From Comamonas sp. (GTDB lineage: Bacteria > Pseudomonadota > Gammaproteobacteria > Burkholderiales > Burkholderiaceae_C), in the NCBI GenBank assembly GCA_028690035.1, contig JAQVCA010000005.1:62001-126000 (forward strand): a stretch of DNA of 64,000 nt. The letters are read 5' to 3'. Positions within the stretch are counted from its first letter, which is position 1, and each line of letters begins with the position of its first letter. Shown here one piece after another: positions 1-8,766 of this stretch. Made by a program: the position numbers and the translations under genes. The notes below the pieces were generated by a model. It was given only the letters and a program-made list of their open reading frames with translations. It was not told the origin of the DNA and searched no databases.

Positions 1-2
1 AC

Positions 3-500
3 ATCGAGAACAAGCTCAAGTTCTTCTCGCACATCAAGGAAGCCGTGTGCTTTGGCAACGGCAAGGACAAGGTGTGCGCCTTTGTCAACATCGACTACGA
101 AGCCGTGGGCAACTGGGCCGAACGCCAGGGCATTCCCTACGGGGGTTATGTGGATCTGGCCTCCAAGCCCCAGGTGCTGGATCTGATTGCCGACTGCGTG
201 CGCCAGGTCAACGCCACGCTGGCCGCCGAAGAAGGTATGGCCGACACACAGATTGCACGCTTTCTGGTGCTGCACAAAGAGCTGGACCCCGACGACGATG
301 AGCTGACCCGCACGCGCAAAGTGCGCCGCAACTTCATCGCCGACAAATACGGCGTGCTCATCGATGCGCTGTACAGCGGCAAGACCGAGCAGTTCATCGA
401 AACGCAGGTCAAGTTCGAAGACGGGCGTACCGGCAGCGTCAGCGCCACGCTCAAGATTTTGGACGCCCACGTCTTTGCTCCCACCAAGGCCGCCGCCTAA
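3..500 (+). CDS. AMP-forming acyl-CoA synthetase, C-terminal part (5' end outside window)
   Basis: The open frame enters from the left edge and ends at the TAA at 498-500, leaving about 165 residues. They match the C-terminal end of long-chain acyl-CoA synthetases of the FAA1-like AMP-binding family, including the late stretch DELTRTRKVRRNFI before a YGVLIDALY segment. The enzyme would activate a carboxylic acid to its CoA thioester in the cytoplasm. It is followed 35 bp later by the LivG-like ATPase on the same strand, so it likely belongs to the same operon and may activate what the transporter imports. The catalytic N-terminal domain is outside the window, so acyl specificity cannot be judged. 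Confidence 0.8.
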   Translation: MENKLKFFSHIKEAVCFGNGKDKVCAFVNIDYEAVGNWAERQGIPYGGYVDLASKPQVLDLIADCVRQVNATLAAEEGMADTQIARFLVLHKELDPDDDELTRTRKVRRNFIADKYGVLIDALYSGKTEQFIETQVKFEDGRTGSVSATLKILDAHVFAPTKAAA

Positions 501-535
501 GCACTCAGCCCCCTTGCCTGGAAAGAACTGCATCC

Positions 536-1321
536 ATGACCGACAAGAAAATTGGCGATGTCATTTTGGACATCAAAAACATCAGCCTGCGTTTTGGCGG
601 CGTCAAAGCGCTGACCGACATCTCGTTCAACGTGCGCGAGCACGAGATCCGCTCGATCATCGGCCCCAACGGAGCGGGTAAATCGTCGATGCTCAACTGC
701 ATCAACGGCGTCTATACCCCGTCGGAAGGCTCCATCACATTCCGGGGGCAGACTTTTGCCCACATGAACAGCCGCCAGGTGGCCGAAATGGGCGTGGCAC
801 GCACCTTCCAGAACCTGGCCCTGTTCAAAGGCATGAGCGTGATCGACAACATCATGACCGGGCGCAACCTCAAGATCAAAAGCAACCTGCTCATGCAGGC
901 ACTGCACTTGGGGCCAGCACGGCGCGAGGAAATCGCGCACCGCGAGTTTGTCGAGCACATCATCGACTTCCTGGAAATCCAGGCCTTTCGCAAAACGCCC
1001 GTGGGCCAGCTGCCCTACGGCCTGCAAAAGCGCGTGGACCTGGGCCGCGCCCTGGCCATGGAGCCCCAGGTGCTGCTGCTGGACGAGCCCATGGCCGGCA
1101 TGAACGTCGAGGAAAAGCAGGACATGTGCCGCTTCATTCTGGATGTGAACGACGAGTTCGGCACCACCATCGTGCTCATTGAGCACGACATGGGCGTGGT
1201 GATGGACATCTCGGACCGCGTCGTCGTGCTGGATTACGGCAAGAAGATTGGCGACGGCGCCCCCGAAGAAGTGCGCAACAACGAAGACGTGATCCGTGCC
1301 TACCTGGGCACTTCCCACTAA
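536..1321 (+). CDS. LivG-type ABC transporter ATP-binding protein
   Basis: A 261-residue ABC ATPase of the branched-chain amino acid (HAAT) type, which powers uptake through the two permeases encoded next. Visible motifs are the Walker A loop GPNGAGKSS at residues 43-51, a signature region LPYGLQKRVDLGRAL, Walker B VLLLDEPMAGMN and the switch histidine in IEHDM. Its C-terminal extension beyond the H-loop is typical of LivG. The signature LPYGLQ departs from the usual LSYGQQ, as in many members linked to CoA ligases. Start ATG 536. The substrate is unknown; the flanking CoA ligases suggest an organic or aromatic acid rather than leucine. Confidence 0.9.
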   Translation: MTDKKIGDVILDIKNISLRFGGVKALTDISFNVREHEIRSIIGPNGAGKSSMLNCINGVYTPSEGSITFRGQTFAHMNSRQVAEMGVARTFQNLALFKGMSVIDNIMTGRNLKIKSNLLMQALHLGPARREEIAHREFVEHIIDFLEIQAFRKTPVGQLPYGLQKRVDLGRALAMEPQVLLLDEPMAGMNVEEKQDMCRFILDVNDEFGTTIVLIEHDMGVVMDISDRVVVLDYGKKIGDGAPEEVRNNEDVIRAYLGTSH

Positions 1322-1360
1322 GCAGATTTAGGCAAAAAAGAGAAGTAAAGGAGCAGGAGC

Positions 1361-2290
1361 ATGGCGTTCTTCCTAGAAACCCTGTTTGGCGGCCTCATGG
1401 TAGGCACGCTGTACGCACTGGTAGCCATCGGCTTTGTGCTGATTTTCAAGGCCTCGGGTGTCTTCAACTTCGGCCAAGGTGCCATGGTGCTGTTTGCAGC
1501 GCTGATGATGGCGCGCTTTGCCGAATGGATTCCCGCTGCGCTGGGCATGCAGCCGGGCATGGTGGGCAACCTGCTGGCCATCGTCGTCACCCTGGCAGGC
1601 ATGGTGGTGCTGGCCTGGCTGATCGAGCGCCTGGCGCTGCGCCATCTGGTCAACCAGGAGCCGATCGCGCTGCTCATGGCCACGCTGGGCATTGCCTACC
1701 TGCTGGACGGCTTTGGCCCGATGGTGCTGGGCTCGGAGGTGTACAGCATCGATGTGGGCATGCCCAAAGACCCGGTGTTCATTCTGGATTCGATGTTCCC
1801 CGGCGGTCTGATGATCAGCCTGGAAGACCTGTACGCCGCAGGCATCGCTGCCGTGCTGGTGGCCGCACTGAGCATCTTTTTCCAGAAAACCAAAACCGGT
1901 CGTGCGCTGCGCGCCGTGGCCGACGACCACCAGGCTGCGCAATCGATCGGCATTCCGCTGTCGCGCATCTGGGTCATCGTCTGGTCGGTGGCCGGGGGGG
2001 TGGCCCTGGTGGTGGGCGTGATCTGGGGCTCCAAGCTGGGCGTGCAGTACTCGCTGTCGCTGGTGGCCCTGAAAGCCCTGCCCGTGGTGATTCTGGGCGG
2101 CCTCACTTCGCTGCCCGGCGCCATCATCGGCGGCCTGATCATCGGTGTGGGTGAAAAGCTTTCCGAGGTGTACGTCGGCCCCATGGTGGGCGGTGGCATC
2201 GAAACCTGGTTTGCCTACGGCCTGGCACTGTGCTTCCTGCTGGTGCGTCCCCAGGGCCTGTTTGGCGACAAGATCATTGACCGCGTGTAA
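1361..2290 (+). CDS. LivH-type ABC transporter permease
   Basis: A 309-residue polytopic inner-membrane protein. It opens with the LivH-like hydrophobic stretch containing GTLYALVAIGFVLIFKASG and FNFGQG, and has a cytoplasmic EAA-like coupling loop around residues 180-198 (GRALRAVADD). It forms half of the membrane channel with the LivM-like protein encoded 18 bp downstream. Translation begins at ATG 1361, preceded by a purine-rich aaggagcaggag. The gene lies 39 bp after the LivG-like ATPase, consistent with one operon. Confidence 0.9.
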   Translation: MAFFLETLFGGLMVGTLYALVAIGFVLIFKASGVFNFGQGAMVLFAALMMARFAEWIPAALGMQPGMVGNLLAIVVTLAGMVVLAWLIERLALRHLVNQEPIALLMATLGIAYLLDGFGPMVLGSEVYSIDVGMPKDPVFILDSMFPGGLMISLEDLYAAGIAAVLVAALSIFFQKTKTGRALRAVADDHQAAQSIGIPLSRIWVIVWSVAGGVALVVGVIWGSKLGVQYSLSLVALKALPVVILGGLTSLPGAIIGGLIIGVGEKLSEVYVGPMVGGGIETWFAYGLALCFLLVRPQGLFGDKIIDRV

Positions 2291-2308
2291 GTCGGGAGGA
2301 ACCACAAC

Positions 2309-3373
2309 ATGTTTTATCGTGAGAACGGTCAATTCAAGACCAGCTACGCTGCCGATCAGCAAATCTTCACCGTCAGCCAAGACCGCTACGCCATTTTGGG
2401 CATTCTGGCCTTTGCCTTCCTGGCGGTGCCGCTGCTGGCCAACGACTACACCTTCCAGGCCATCCTGATCCCCTTCCTGATCATGAGCCTGGGCGCTCTG
2501 GGCTTGAACATTCTGGTGGGCTATTGCGGCCAGATTTCGCTGGGCACCGCCGCCTTCATGGCCGTGGGCGCCTACGCGGCCTACAACCTGCAGGTGCGCT
2601 TTGACGGCATGCCCCTGCTGCTGGCCCTGATCGGTGGTGGCCTGTGCGCCATGCTGGTGGGGGTGGTGTTTGGTCTGCCCTCGCTGCGCATTCGCGGCCT
2701 GTATCTGGCCGTGGCCACGCTGGCAGCGCAGTTCTTTGTGGACTGGATTGCCACGCGCGCCTCGTGGGTGACGAACAACTCCTCGTCGGGCTCGGTCAGT
2801 GCGCGGGCGCTGGAAATTGCCGGCTGGCAAATCGACACCCCCATGGAGAAATACCTGCTGTGCTTGGCCATCTTGACGCTGCTGGCACTGATGACCAAAA
2901 ACCTGGTGCGCAGCTCGGTAGGCCGTGAATGGATGGCCATGCGCGACATGGACGTGGCCGCCAGCGTGATCGGTATCCGCCCCGTGTACGCCAAGCTGTC
3001 GGCGTTTGCCGTGAGCTCGTTTGTGGTGGGCATCGCCGGTGCGCTGTGGGCCTTTGTCCACCTGGGCTCCTGGGAGCCAGCGGCCTTCAGCCTGGATCGC
3101 TCGCTGCAACTGCTGTTCATGATCATCATCGGCGGCCTGGGCTCCATCGTGGGCAGCATTTTCGGCGCGGCCTTCTTCGTGCTGCTGCCGCTGTTCCTCA
3201 ACCAGGTGCCGCACTGGCTGGGCCTGCCCATCTCCACGGCCACGGCCACGTACCTGGAGCACATGATTTTTGGTGCCCTGATCGTATTTTTCCTGATTGT
3301 GGAGCCGCACGGTTTCGCCAAACTGTGGGCCACCGCACGCCAGAAACTGCGCGTTTGGCCCTTCCCCCACTGA
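2309..3373 (+). CDS. LivM-type ABC transporter permease
   Basis: A 354-residue membrane protein of the LivM family. It has a soluble N-terminus of about 30 residues, then repeated hydrophobic segments, the family stretch LGLNILVGYCGQISLG and a coupling loop with AMRDMDVAASVIGI. It pairs with the preceding LivH-like permease. ATG 2309 follows a gggagga ribosome-binding site. The gap to the binding-protein gene is 127 bp and carries one arm of the dispersed repeat. Confidence 0.9.
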   Translation: MFYRENGQFKTSYAADQQIFTVSQDRYAILGILAFAFLAVPLLANDYTFQAILIPFLIMSLGALGLNILVGYCGQISLGTAAFMAVGAYAAYNLQVRFDGMPLLLALIGGGLCAMLVGVVFGLPSLRIRGLYLAVATLAAQFFVDWIATRASWVTNNSSSGSVSARALEIAGWQIDTPMEKYLLCLAILTLLALMTKNLVRSSVGREWMAMRDMDVAASVIGIRPVYAKLSAFAVSSFVVGIAGALWAFVHLGSWEPAAFSLDRSLQLLFMIIIGGLGSIVGSIFGAAFFVLLPLFLNQVPHWLGLPISTATATYLEHMIFGALIVFFLIVEPHGFAKLWATARQKLRVWPFPH

Positions 3374-3374
3374 T

Positions 3375-3436
3375 CAAAAAACAGAGCTGGCCGCGCTTAT
3401 CCAGCAAGCCTCTCCTCCATTTTTGACTGTTTTTTA
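3375..3436. repeat. Dispersed palindromic repeat, single-arm copy
   Basis: The gap between the LivM-like and binding-protein genes contains AGAGCTGGCCGCGCTT at 3383-3398, one arm of the family found throughout this window, followed by a decayed T-rich tail. The matching second arm is not visible, so this is a truncated or eroded copy. Confidence 0.55.
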
Positions 3437-3500
3437 ACCACGACACCACAGAGTGCCGACACCCGGGGCCGCCAGCCCCACCTTAACCAGGAGACCTTCC

Positions 3501-4814
3501 ATGAAGTTCAAAACCATCGCCATGGCTGCCGCCACCATCGCAGCGGGCCTGAGCACCGTGCTCGCCACCCCCGCCGCCCACGCAGAAGACCAGTTCATGC
3601 CGCTGCTGGTGTACCGCACGGGCCAGTTCGCACCCCTGGGCATCCCATGGGCCGATGGCAAGATGGACTACCTCAAGCTGGTGAACGCGCGCGGTGGGGT
3701 GAATGGCGTCAAGCTGACGTTTGAAGAGTGCGAAACCGCCTACGACACCGGCAAGGGCGTGGAATGCTACGAGCGCCTGAAGGGCCGTGCAGGCGGATCG
3801 GGCAGCTTTGACACCCAGTCCACGGGTATCACCTTTGCCGTCAGCGACAAGGCACCCAACGACAAGACCACCATCGTGACCCCCGGCTATGGTCTGTCGC
3901 AATCGGCCGATGGTCGCGTGTTTGAGTGGAATTTCCCGCTGCTGGGCACCTACTGGACGGCCGCCGACACGATGATTCAAGACATCCTGAAGAAGGAAAA
4001 AGGCAGCCTCAAGGGCAAGAAAATCGCGCTGGTGTACCACGACTCGCCCTATGGCAAGGAGCCCATCCCGCTGCTGGAAAAGCGCGCGGCCAAAGAAGGC
4101 TTTGAGCTGCTCAAGCTGCCCGTCACCCCCCCGGGTGTGGAGCAAAAATCGACCTGGCTGCAAGTGCGCCAGCAGCGCCCCGACTACGTGCTGCTGTGGT
4201 CGGCCGGCGTGATGACGCCCACCGCCGTGCGTGAAGCGCAGGCCACGGGCTACCCGCGCGACAAGGTGTACAGCATCTGGTGGGCGGGCTCTGAGCACGA
4301 CGTGCGCGACATTGGCGCCGGTGCCAAGGGCTACAACACCATCACCATCCACAACACCGCCGAGCACGACAAGGTGCACGACGACCTCAAGGCCATGGTG
4401 TACGACAAGGGCGAAGGCGCCTCCAAGGATGGCCGCAGCGTCGGCTCGCTGGCGCACACCCGGGGCATGGTGATCGCCATGCTGCAGGTGGAAGCCGTGC
4501 GCACCGCCCAGGAAAAGTTCGGCAAGGGCAAGGCCATGACGTCCGAGCAAGTGCGCTGGGGCCTGGAAAACCTGAACCTGACGCAAGAGCGCCTGAACGA
4601 ACTGGGCTTTGGCAAGGTGCTGCGCCCCGTCAAGACCAGCTGCGACAACCACATGGGCACCGACTGGGCACGCATTGCCCAGTGGAACGGCAGCAAGTTT
4701 GAAGTGGTCTCCGACTGGTACCAGTCCGACAAGAGCATGATCGACCCGCTGGTGAAAGAGTACGGCGAGAAATACGCCAAGGAGAAAAACGTCAAGGTAC
4801 GCAGCTGTAACTAA
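3501..4814 (+). CDS. Periplasmic substrate-binding protein of the HAAT (LivK-like) family
   Basis: A 437-residue binding protein delivering substrate to the neighbouring permeases. The start chosen is ATG 3501, preceded by the site aggagacc; an in-frame GTG at 3453 would add 16 residues ahead of the signal peptide and is unlikely. A Sec signal peptide is clear (MKFKTIAMAAATIAAGL, cleavage near AHA-ED). The mature part has the type I periplasmic fold pattern: an early ligand-binding region (FAPLGIPWADG), the GKKIALVYHDSPYGKE hinge region and a long C-terminal lobe. It is about 60 residues longer than E. coli LivK, as in members associated with CoA ligases. Ligand unknown. Confidence 0.9.
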   Translation: MKFKTIAMAAATIAAGLSTVLATPAAHAEDQFMPLLVYRTGQFAPLGIPWADGKMDYLKLVNARGGVNGVKLTFEECETAYDTGKGVECYERLKGRAGGSGSFDTQSTGITFAVSDKAPNDKTTIVTPGYGLSQSADGRVFEWNFPLLGTYWTAADTMIQDILKKEKGSLKGKKIALVYHDSPYGKEPIPLLEKRAAKEGFELLKLPVTPPGVEQKSTWLQVRQQRPDYVLLWSAGVMTPTAVREAQATGYPRDKVYSIWWAGSEHDVRDIGAGAKGYNTITIHNTAEHDKVHDDLKAMVYDKGEGASKDGRSVGSLAHTRGMVIAMLQVEAVRTAQEKFGKGKAMTSEQVRWGLENLNLTQERLNELGFGKVLRPVKTSCDNHMGTDWARIAQWNGSKFEVVSDWYQSDKSMIDPLVKEYGEKYAKEKNVKVRSCN

Positions 4815-4903
4815 AACAATAGCTGCAACCGGCCTACCCTGGCCGGTTTGGTAGTAAAAAACACTGCAAGTGCTTATCCAATAAGCGCTTGCAGCTATCA
4901 AAA
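4815..4903. repeat. Dispersed palindromic repeat between binding-protein and LivF-like genes
   Basis: Two arms, CTGCAAGTGCTTAT at 4864-4877 and ATAAGCGCTTGCAG at 4881-4894, form a near-perfect palindrome. A further arm start (AATAGCTGCAA, 4818-4828) lies upstream and is interrupted by an independent hairpin AACCGGCC-taccct-GGCCGGTT at 4827-4848. The hairpins might reduce read-through or set mRNA stability after the highly expressed binding-protein gene. No U tract follows, so a classical terminator is not claimed. Confidence 0.75.
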
Positions 4904-4923
4904 CAAAGAAATCAGGTGATGGT

Positions 4924-5775
4924 ATGAGCGCTAGCCCCCACGCAACCCCCGCATCGACTGCTGCAGCGACCCCGGCACGCACGCTGGTCGAAGTCAATGG
5001 CATTGAAGTCATCTACAACCACGTCATTCTGGTGCTCAAGGGCGTGTCGCTGAAAGTGCCCGAGCATGGCGTCGTCGCCCTCATGGGGGGCAACGGCGCG
5101 GGCAAGACCACCACGCTGCGCGCCATCTCCAACCTGCTCAAAGGCGAGCGTGGCGAGGTCACCAAAGGCAGCGTGCTGCTCGAAGGCCAAGAAATTCACA
5201 ACCTCTCGCCCGCCGACCTGGTCAAGCGCGGCGTGGTGCAGGTCATGGAAGGGCGCCACTGCTTTGCCCACCTGACCATCGAAGAAAACCTCATGACCGG
5301 CTCCTACACGCGCACCGATCGGGCCGAAATCGCGCGCAACCTGGAGAAGGTCTACAACTACTTCCCGCGCCTGAAAACGCGCCGCACCAGCCAAGCGGCC
5401 TACACCTCGGGCGGCGAGCAGCAAATGTGCGCCATTGGCCGCGCGCTGATGAGCAACCCGCGCATGGTGCTGCTCGATGAGCCCTCCATGGGTCTGGCGC
5501 CGCAGATCGTGGAAGAGGTGTTCAACATCGTGCAAGACCTGAACCAGAAAGAAAAAGTCACGTTCATGCTGGCCGAACAGAACACCAACATGGCGCTCAA
5601 ATACTCCGATTACGGTTACATCATGGAAAGTGGGCGCATCGTCATGGACGGCCCTGCCAAAGACCTGGCCAGCAACGAAGACGTCAAAGAGTTCTACCTG
5701 GGCGTTGGCGGCAGCGAGCGCAAGAGCTTCAAAGACGTCAAAAGCTACAAACGCCGCAAGCGCTGGCTGGCTTAA
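4924..5775 (+). CDS. LivF-type ABC transporter ATP-binding protein
   Basis: A 283-residue second ATPase of the HAAT transporter. Motifs: Walker A GGNGAGKTT at residues 55-63, signature SGGEQQMCAIGRAL, Walker B VLLDEPSMGLAP and the LivF-typical AEQNTN switch region. The N-terminus carries about 20 extra Ala/Thr/Pro-rich residues before the conserved start, and the C-terminus ends in a basic tail (KSYKRRKRWLA), both common in the CoA-ligase-associated subgroup. It works with the LivG-like protein on the LivH/LivM pair. Confidence 0.9.
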   Translation: MSASPHATPASTAAATPARTLVEVNGIEVIYNHVILVLKGVSLKVPEHGVVALMGGNGAGKTTTLRAISNLLKGERGEVTKGSVLLEGQEIHNLSPADLVKRGVVQVMEGRHCFAHLTIEENLMTGSYTRTDRAEIARNLEKVYNYFPRLKTRRTSQAAYTSGGEQQMCAIGRALMSNPRMVLLDEPSMGLAPQIVEEVFNIVQDLNQKEKVTFMLAEQNTNMALKYSDYGYIMESGRIVMDGPAKDLASNEDVKEFYLGVGGSERKSFKDVKSYKRRKRWLA

Positions 5776-5879
5776 GGCCTGGGCAACGCTGCAAGGCCCC
5801 TGTAGCCATTGCCGTTTACGCTTTCCCGCTTTGAGACCAGTTAGACGACCCCTTCCCACCCCATAAAGGACACCACGGC

Positions 5880-7127
5880 ATGAGCCTGTTCTACGACGCC
5901 CTGGAAACCCGTGCTCCCCAAGAGCGCGAAGCCGCCCTGCTGGCCGCCCTGCCCCAGCAGATTGCCCACGCCCAAGCCCACAGCCCGGCGTTTGCCGACA
6001 TCCTGGCCGGGGTGGATGCAGCGGGCATCACCACGCGCGCGGCACTGACGCAGCTGCCCGTCACGCGCAAATACCAGCTCCTTGAGCGCCAGCAGGCCCT
6101 GCGTGCCCAAGGGCCCTTTGGCGGCTTTGCCACCCAGGGTTTTGGCAAGGCCATGCCGCGCGTGTTCTCCAGCCCCGGCCCGATCTACGAGCCCGAAGGC
6201 CTGCGCAGCGACTACTGGCGCATGGCGCGCGCTATTTACGCCGCAGGCTTTCGCCCAGGCGAGCTGATCCACAACTGCTTCAGCTACCACTTTGTCCCGG
6301 CGGGGGCGATGATGGAAAACGGCGCCCATGCGGTGGGCTGCACGGTGTTTGCCGGTGGCACGGGCCAGACCGAGCAACAGGTGCAGGCCATGGCCGAGCT
6401 GCGGCCTGCGGGCTACATTGGCACGCCCAGCTTTTTGAAGCTGATCCTGGAAAAAGCCCAGGCCCAGGGCATTGCCCTGCCCAGCCTGACCAAGGCGCTG
6501 GTGTCGGGCGAGGCTTTCCCCCCCTCGCTGCAGCAGTGGATGCAGGAGCACGGTGTGGATGGCTACCAATGCTATGCCACCGCCGATCTGGGGCTGATTG
6601 CCTACGAAACCTCCGCCCGCCAGGGCCTGGTCGTCGATGAGGGCGTGCTCATCGAAATCGTGCGCCCCGGCACCGGCGACCCCGTGCCCGAGGGCGAAGT
6701 CGGTGAGCTGGTCATCACCACCCTGAACCCCGACTACCCGCTGATCCGCTTTGGCACGGGCGACCTATCGGCCATCCTGCCGGGCAGCTGCCCCACAGGC
6801 CGCACCAACGTGCGCATCAAGGGCTGGCTGGGCCGCGCCGACCAGACCACCAAGGTGCGTGGCATGTTCGTACACCCGGGTCAGGTGGCCGAGGTGGTCA
6901 AGCGCTTCCCGCAAATCCAGCGCGCGCGCCTGATCGTCACCGGCGAAATGGCCAACGACCAAATGACGCTGCACGTCGAAACCCTGGAAACTGCGGGCGG
7001 CTTTGTCCAGCTGGTGCAGGATGCGGTGCGCGAAATCACCAAACTGCGCTGCGATGTGCAGCTGCGCCACCCCGGCAGCCTGGCCAACGATGGCAAGGTG
7101 ATTGAAGACGCACGCAGCTACGCCTGA
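5880..7127 (+). CDS. Phenylacetate-CoA ligase-like AMP-binding protein
   Basis: A 415-residue member of the PaaK-like branch of the adenylate-forming superfamily, expected to make an acyl- or aryl-CoA from an acid, ATP and CoA. Recognisable elements are the adenylate-binding region CYATADLGLIAYE, the later LIRFGTGDLSAI segment and a C-terminal small domain (KVRGMFVHPGQ onward). ATG 5880 follows an aaagga site. It closes the transporter operon 104 bp after the LivF-like gene. With the FadD-like ligase at the left edge, the operon offers two activating enzymes around one importer. Substrate not determinable from sequence. Confidence 0.85.
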   Translation: MSLFYDALETRAPQEREAALLAALPQQIAHAQAHSPAFADILAGVDAAGITTRAALTQLPVTRKYQLLERQQALRAQGPFGGFATQGFGKAMPRVFSSPGPIYEPEGLRSDYWRMARAIYAAGFRPGELIHNCFSYHFVPAGAMMENGAHAVGCTVFAGGTGQTEQQVQAMAELRPAGYIGTPSFLKLILEKAQAQGIALPSLTKALVSGEAFPPSLQQWMQEHGVDGYQCYATADLGLIAYETSARQGLVVDEGVLIEIVRPGTGDPVPEGEVGELVITTLNPDYPLIRFGTGDLSAILPGSCPTGRTNVRIKGWLGRADQTTKVRGMFVHPGQVAEVVKRFPQIQRARLIVTGEMANDQMTLHVETLETAGGFVQLVQDAVREITKLRCDVQLRHPGSLANDGKVIEDARSYA

Positions 7128-7156
7128 GCAGCCCCACAGCCCGCGCGCTGCCCCAT

Positions 7157-7189
7157 AAAAAAACCGCTGCACATGGCAGCGGTTTTTTT
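7157..7189 (+). terminator. Strong intrinsic terminator closing the transporter operon
   Basis: The sequence AACCGCTGC-acatg-GCAGCGGTT sits between an A run and a T run, giving a 9 bp stem and a 7 T tail. Because A and T tracts flank both sides it can act on both strands, which suits the convergent DUF1840 gene ending at 7219. Confidence 0.9.
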
Positions 7190-7218
7190 ATGGCTTTTTC
7201 AGCGCCAAGCACCAGCGC

Positions 7219-7572
7219 TCAATGGTGCTTGGGGTGCCAGGTCACGTCCTTGTTTTCGGCCAAGCTGGCGCGCAGCATGTCGGCCAAAGGGGCCACACGC
7301 TGGCGCAGCGTGACAGCACCCAGCTCGGACGACTCTTGTCCGGCCTTGGCGATGACGGCAGCATCGGGCGAGCGCATGGCCTCTGCCAGAGCCTTGCGGC
7401 GCTCGTCGTCGGCATGCACGGCTTTGTCCAGCACCTCCAAAGCAGCAGGAATCTGCGCCACGGTCAGGATGCCGGGCTCGCCCGGGGTCTTGTCCAGCAG
7501 TTGCAGCAGGTGTTTGGCGGTGTCGTCCAGCATCAGCATGTCGGCAGCGGCGCGGGATTGGAAGGTGTACAT
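7219..7572 (-). CDS. DUF1840 family protein
   Basis: A 117-residue soluble protein. It fits the DUF1840 family of betaproteobacteria: an N-terminal YTFQSRAAADMLML stretch, a proline-containing middle (ILTVAQIPAALEVL) and a C-terminal TLRQRVAPLADMLRASLAEN helix. No catalytic motif is visible and the family has no established function. It is monocistronic, with the bidirectional terminator immediately downstream. Start ATG at 7572 is preceded by a good aggaggc site. Confidence 0.8.
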   Translation of the reverse strand: MYTFQSRAAADMLMLDDTAKHLLQLLDKTPGEPGILTVAQIPAALEVLDKAVHADDERRKALAEAMRSPDAAVIAKAGQESSELGAVTLRQRVAPLADMLRASLAENKDVTWHPKHH

Positions 7573-7681
7573 AGGGGCCTCCTGGTGTCTCGTGGTGGTA
7601 GTTTGCTAATCAGAAAATCTGAACTTCTAAGAATCAAAAATCCTTAATCGTCTAGTGTAGGCGCAGTTGCGCAGCGACGGC

Positions 7682-8299
7682 TTATGTTGTGGCACCCACG
7701 AGGCGCAGATAGGCCTGGCGCGTGCTGGGCTGCACCGACTGCAGCACTTTCTCGTACGGGGTTTTGTGGCGCGCCAGCAAGCGCACGGAGGCCACCGTGC
7801 GCGACTTGCCAAACCAGTGGCAGGTGTGCTGCATGAGCAGCAGCTCGGCCGTCATGGTGAAGGCACGGTCGCGCCGCGCTGTGCCCTGCAGCTCGTCAGG
7901 GGCACAGGCGCTGCGGATGGCCTGGGCGTGCAGTTGCAAGGCCTCGCGCATGTCAAAGCTGTAGCGGGGAAAAATCCGGTCAAAGTAGGGCAAGGCCCAC
8001 GGCAGGGTGCTGACGCGGGTGTGGTCGGCGGGCTCCTTGGCAAAACCATCAACAAAGCGCTGGAAATGCTCCACCAGCCGCTGCTCCTGCTGGTTGAGCT
8101 GCAGCCACATTTGCTGTTGGCGCTCGGGGTTGGTTTCAGCGGCGGCATTCAGGTAGCCATCGATGAGCGTGCCCAAAATTTTTTCCACCTGCGTCGGTGC
8201 CAGGTGCTTGGCCAATAGGCCCACGCGCTGGCGCTGCACCTGGGTTTGCAACCAAAACACGCCAATGGCGGCGATCAGAAACCAACTCAATCCGTCCAT
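7682..8299 (-). CDS. Conserved hypothetical protein with one N-terminal membrane helix
   Basis: I do not recognise this 205-residue protein. It starts with a hydrophobic helix (LSWFLIAAIGVFWLQ, about residues 4-18), then a charged, helical, Gln/Arg-rich part, and has several Trp and His residues in the C-terminal half. ATG 8299 is chosen because it puts the membrane helix at the N-terminus and overlaps the end of the Nudix gene by 13 bp; longer in-frame starts run into that gene. The tight overlap suggests translational coupling with the Nudix and DUF815 genes. Confidence 0.6.
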   Translation of the reverse strand: MDGLSWFLIAAIGVFWLQTQVQRQRVGLLAKHLAPTQVEKILGTLIDGYLNAAAETNPERQQQMWLQLNQQEQRLVEHFQRFVDGFAKEPADHTRVSTLPWALPYFDRIFPRYSFDMREALQLHAQAIRSACAPDELQGTARRDRAFTMTAELLLMQHTCHWFGKSRTVASVRLLARHKTPYEKVLQSVQPSTRQAYLRLVGATT

Positions 8300-8766
8300 G
8301 CCCCACCTTTGTTTGGTTGATCGGGTGCCAGCCCGCGCTCTTGCGCCAGCCACTGCAGCGCGGGCATGGCCCCTTCCAGCACCGGCTGCACCTGCAGCGG
8401 CAGTTGCTGCCAGGCCATGGTCTGGCCCTCGCGCATGTGCAGCTGCCCCTGCCAGCGCGTGACCTTGCACCAGTGCAGACGCACCTGCGCGTGCTCGTAG
8501 TCGTGCGTGGTCACGTGCCAGGGCAGGCAGTTGTCGATGGTGATGCCCAGCTCTTCGTGCAGCTCACGGCGCAGGGCCTGCTCCACGGTTTCACCGGCTT
8601 CGAGCTTGCCGCCGGGAAACTCCCACCAGCCTGCACGCACTTTGCCGGGCGGGCGGCTGGTGAGCAGCAAAGCGCCGTCTGCTTCGCGGATCAGAATGCC
8701 CACGGCCACTTCGGTGCGGCGCACTGGCGCCTGCTCGACGTTGCTGACCTCAGAGGGTTGCGCCAT
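8287..8766 (-). CDS. Nudix hydrolase, MutT-like (8-oxo-dGTP diphosphatase candidate)
   Basis: A 159-residue protein with a complete Nudix box: G53-x5-E59-x7-R67-E68-L69-x-E71-E72-x-G74-I75. The preceding PPGKVRAGWWEFPGGKLE is characteristic of MutT, which removes 8-oxo-dGTP from the nucleotide pool. The N-terminal 20 residues before TEVAVGIL are an extension. Its start overlaps the end of the DUF815 ATPase gene by 17 bp, so three genes here are overlapped head to tail. Exact substrate is inferred from family similarity only. Confidence 0.85.
   Translation of the reverse strand: MAQPSEVSNVEQAPVRRTEVAVGILIREADGALLLTSRPPGKVRAGWWEFPGGKLEAGETVEQALRRELHEELGITIDNCLPWHVTTHDYEHAQVRLHWCKVTRWQGQLHMREGQTMAWQQLPLQVQPVLEGAMPALQWLAQERGLAPDQPNKGGAWTD

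Noticed and set aside
1373-3370. A 665-codon minus-strand frame opposite the two permease genes
   Set aside because: Low-complexity His/Gln/Gly product, antisense to clear LivH and LivM homologues; codon-bias shadow.
3453-3500. A longer start (GTG at 3453) for the periplasmic binding protein
   Set aside because: It would place 16 polar residues before a normal Sec signal peptide; ATG 3501 has the better ribosome-binding site.
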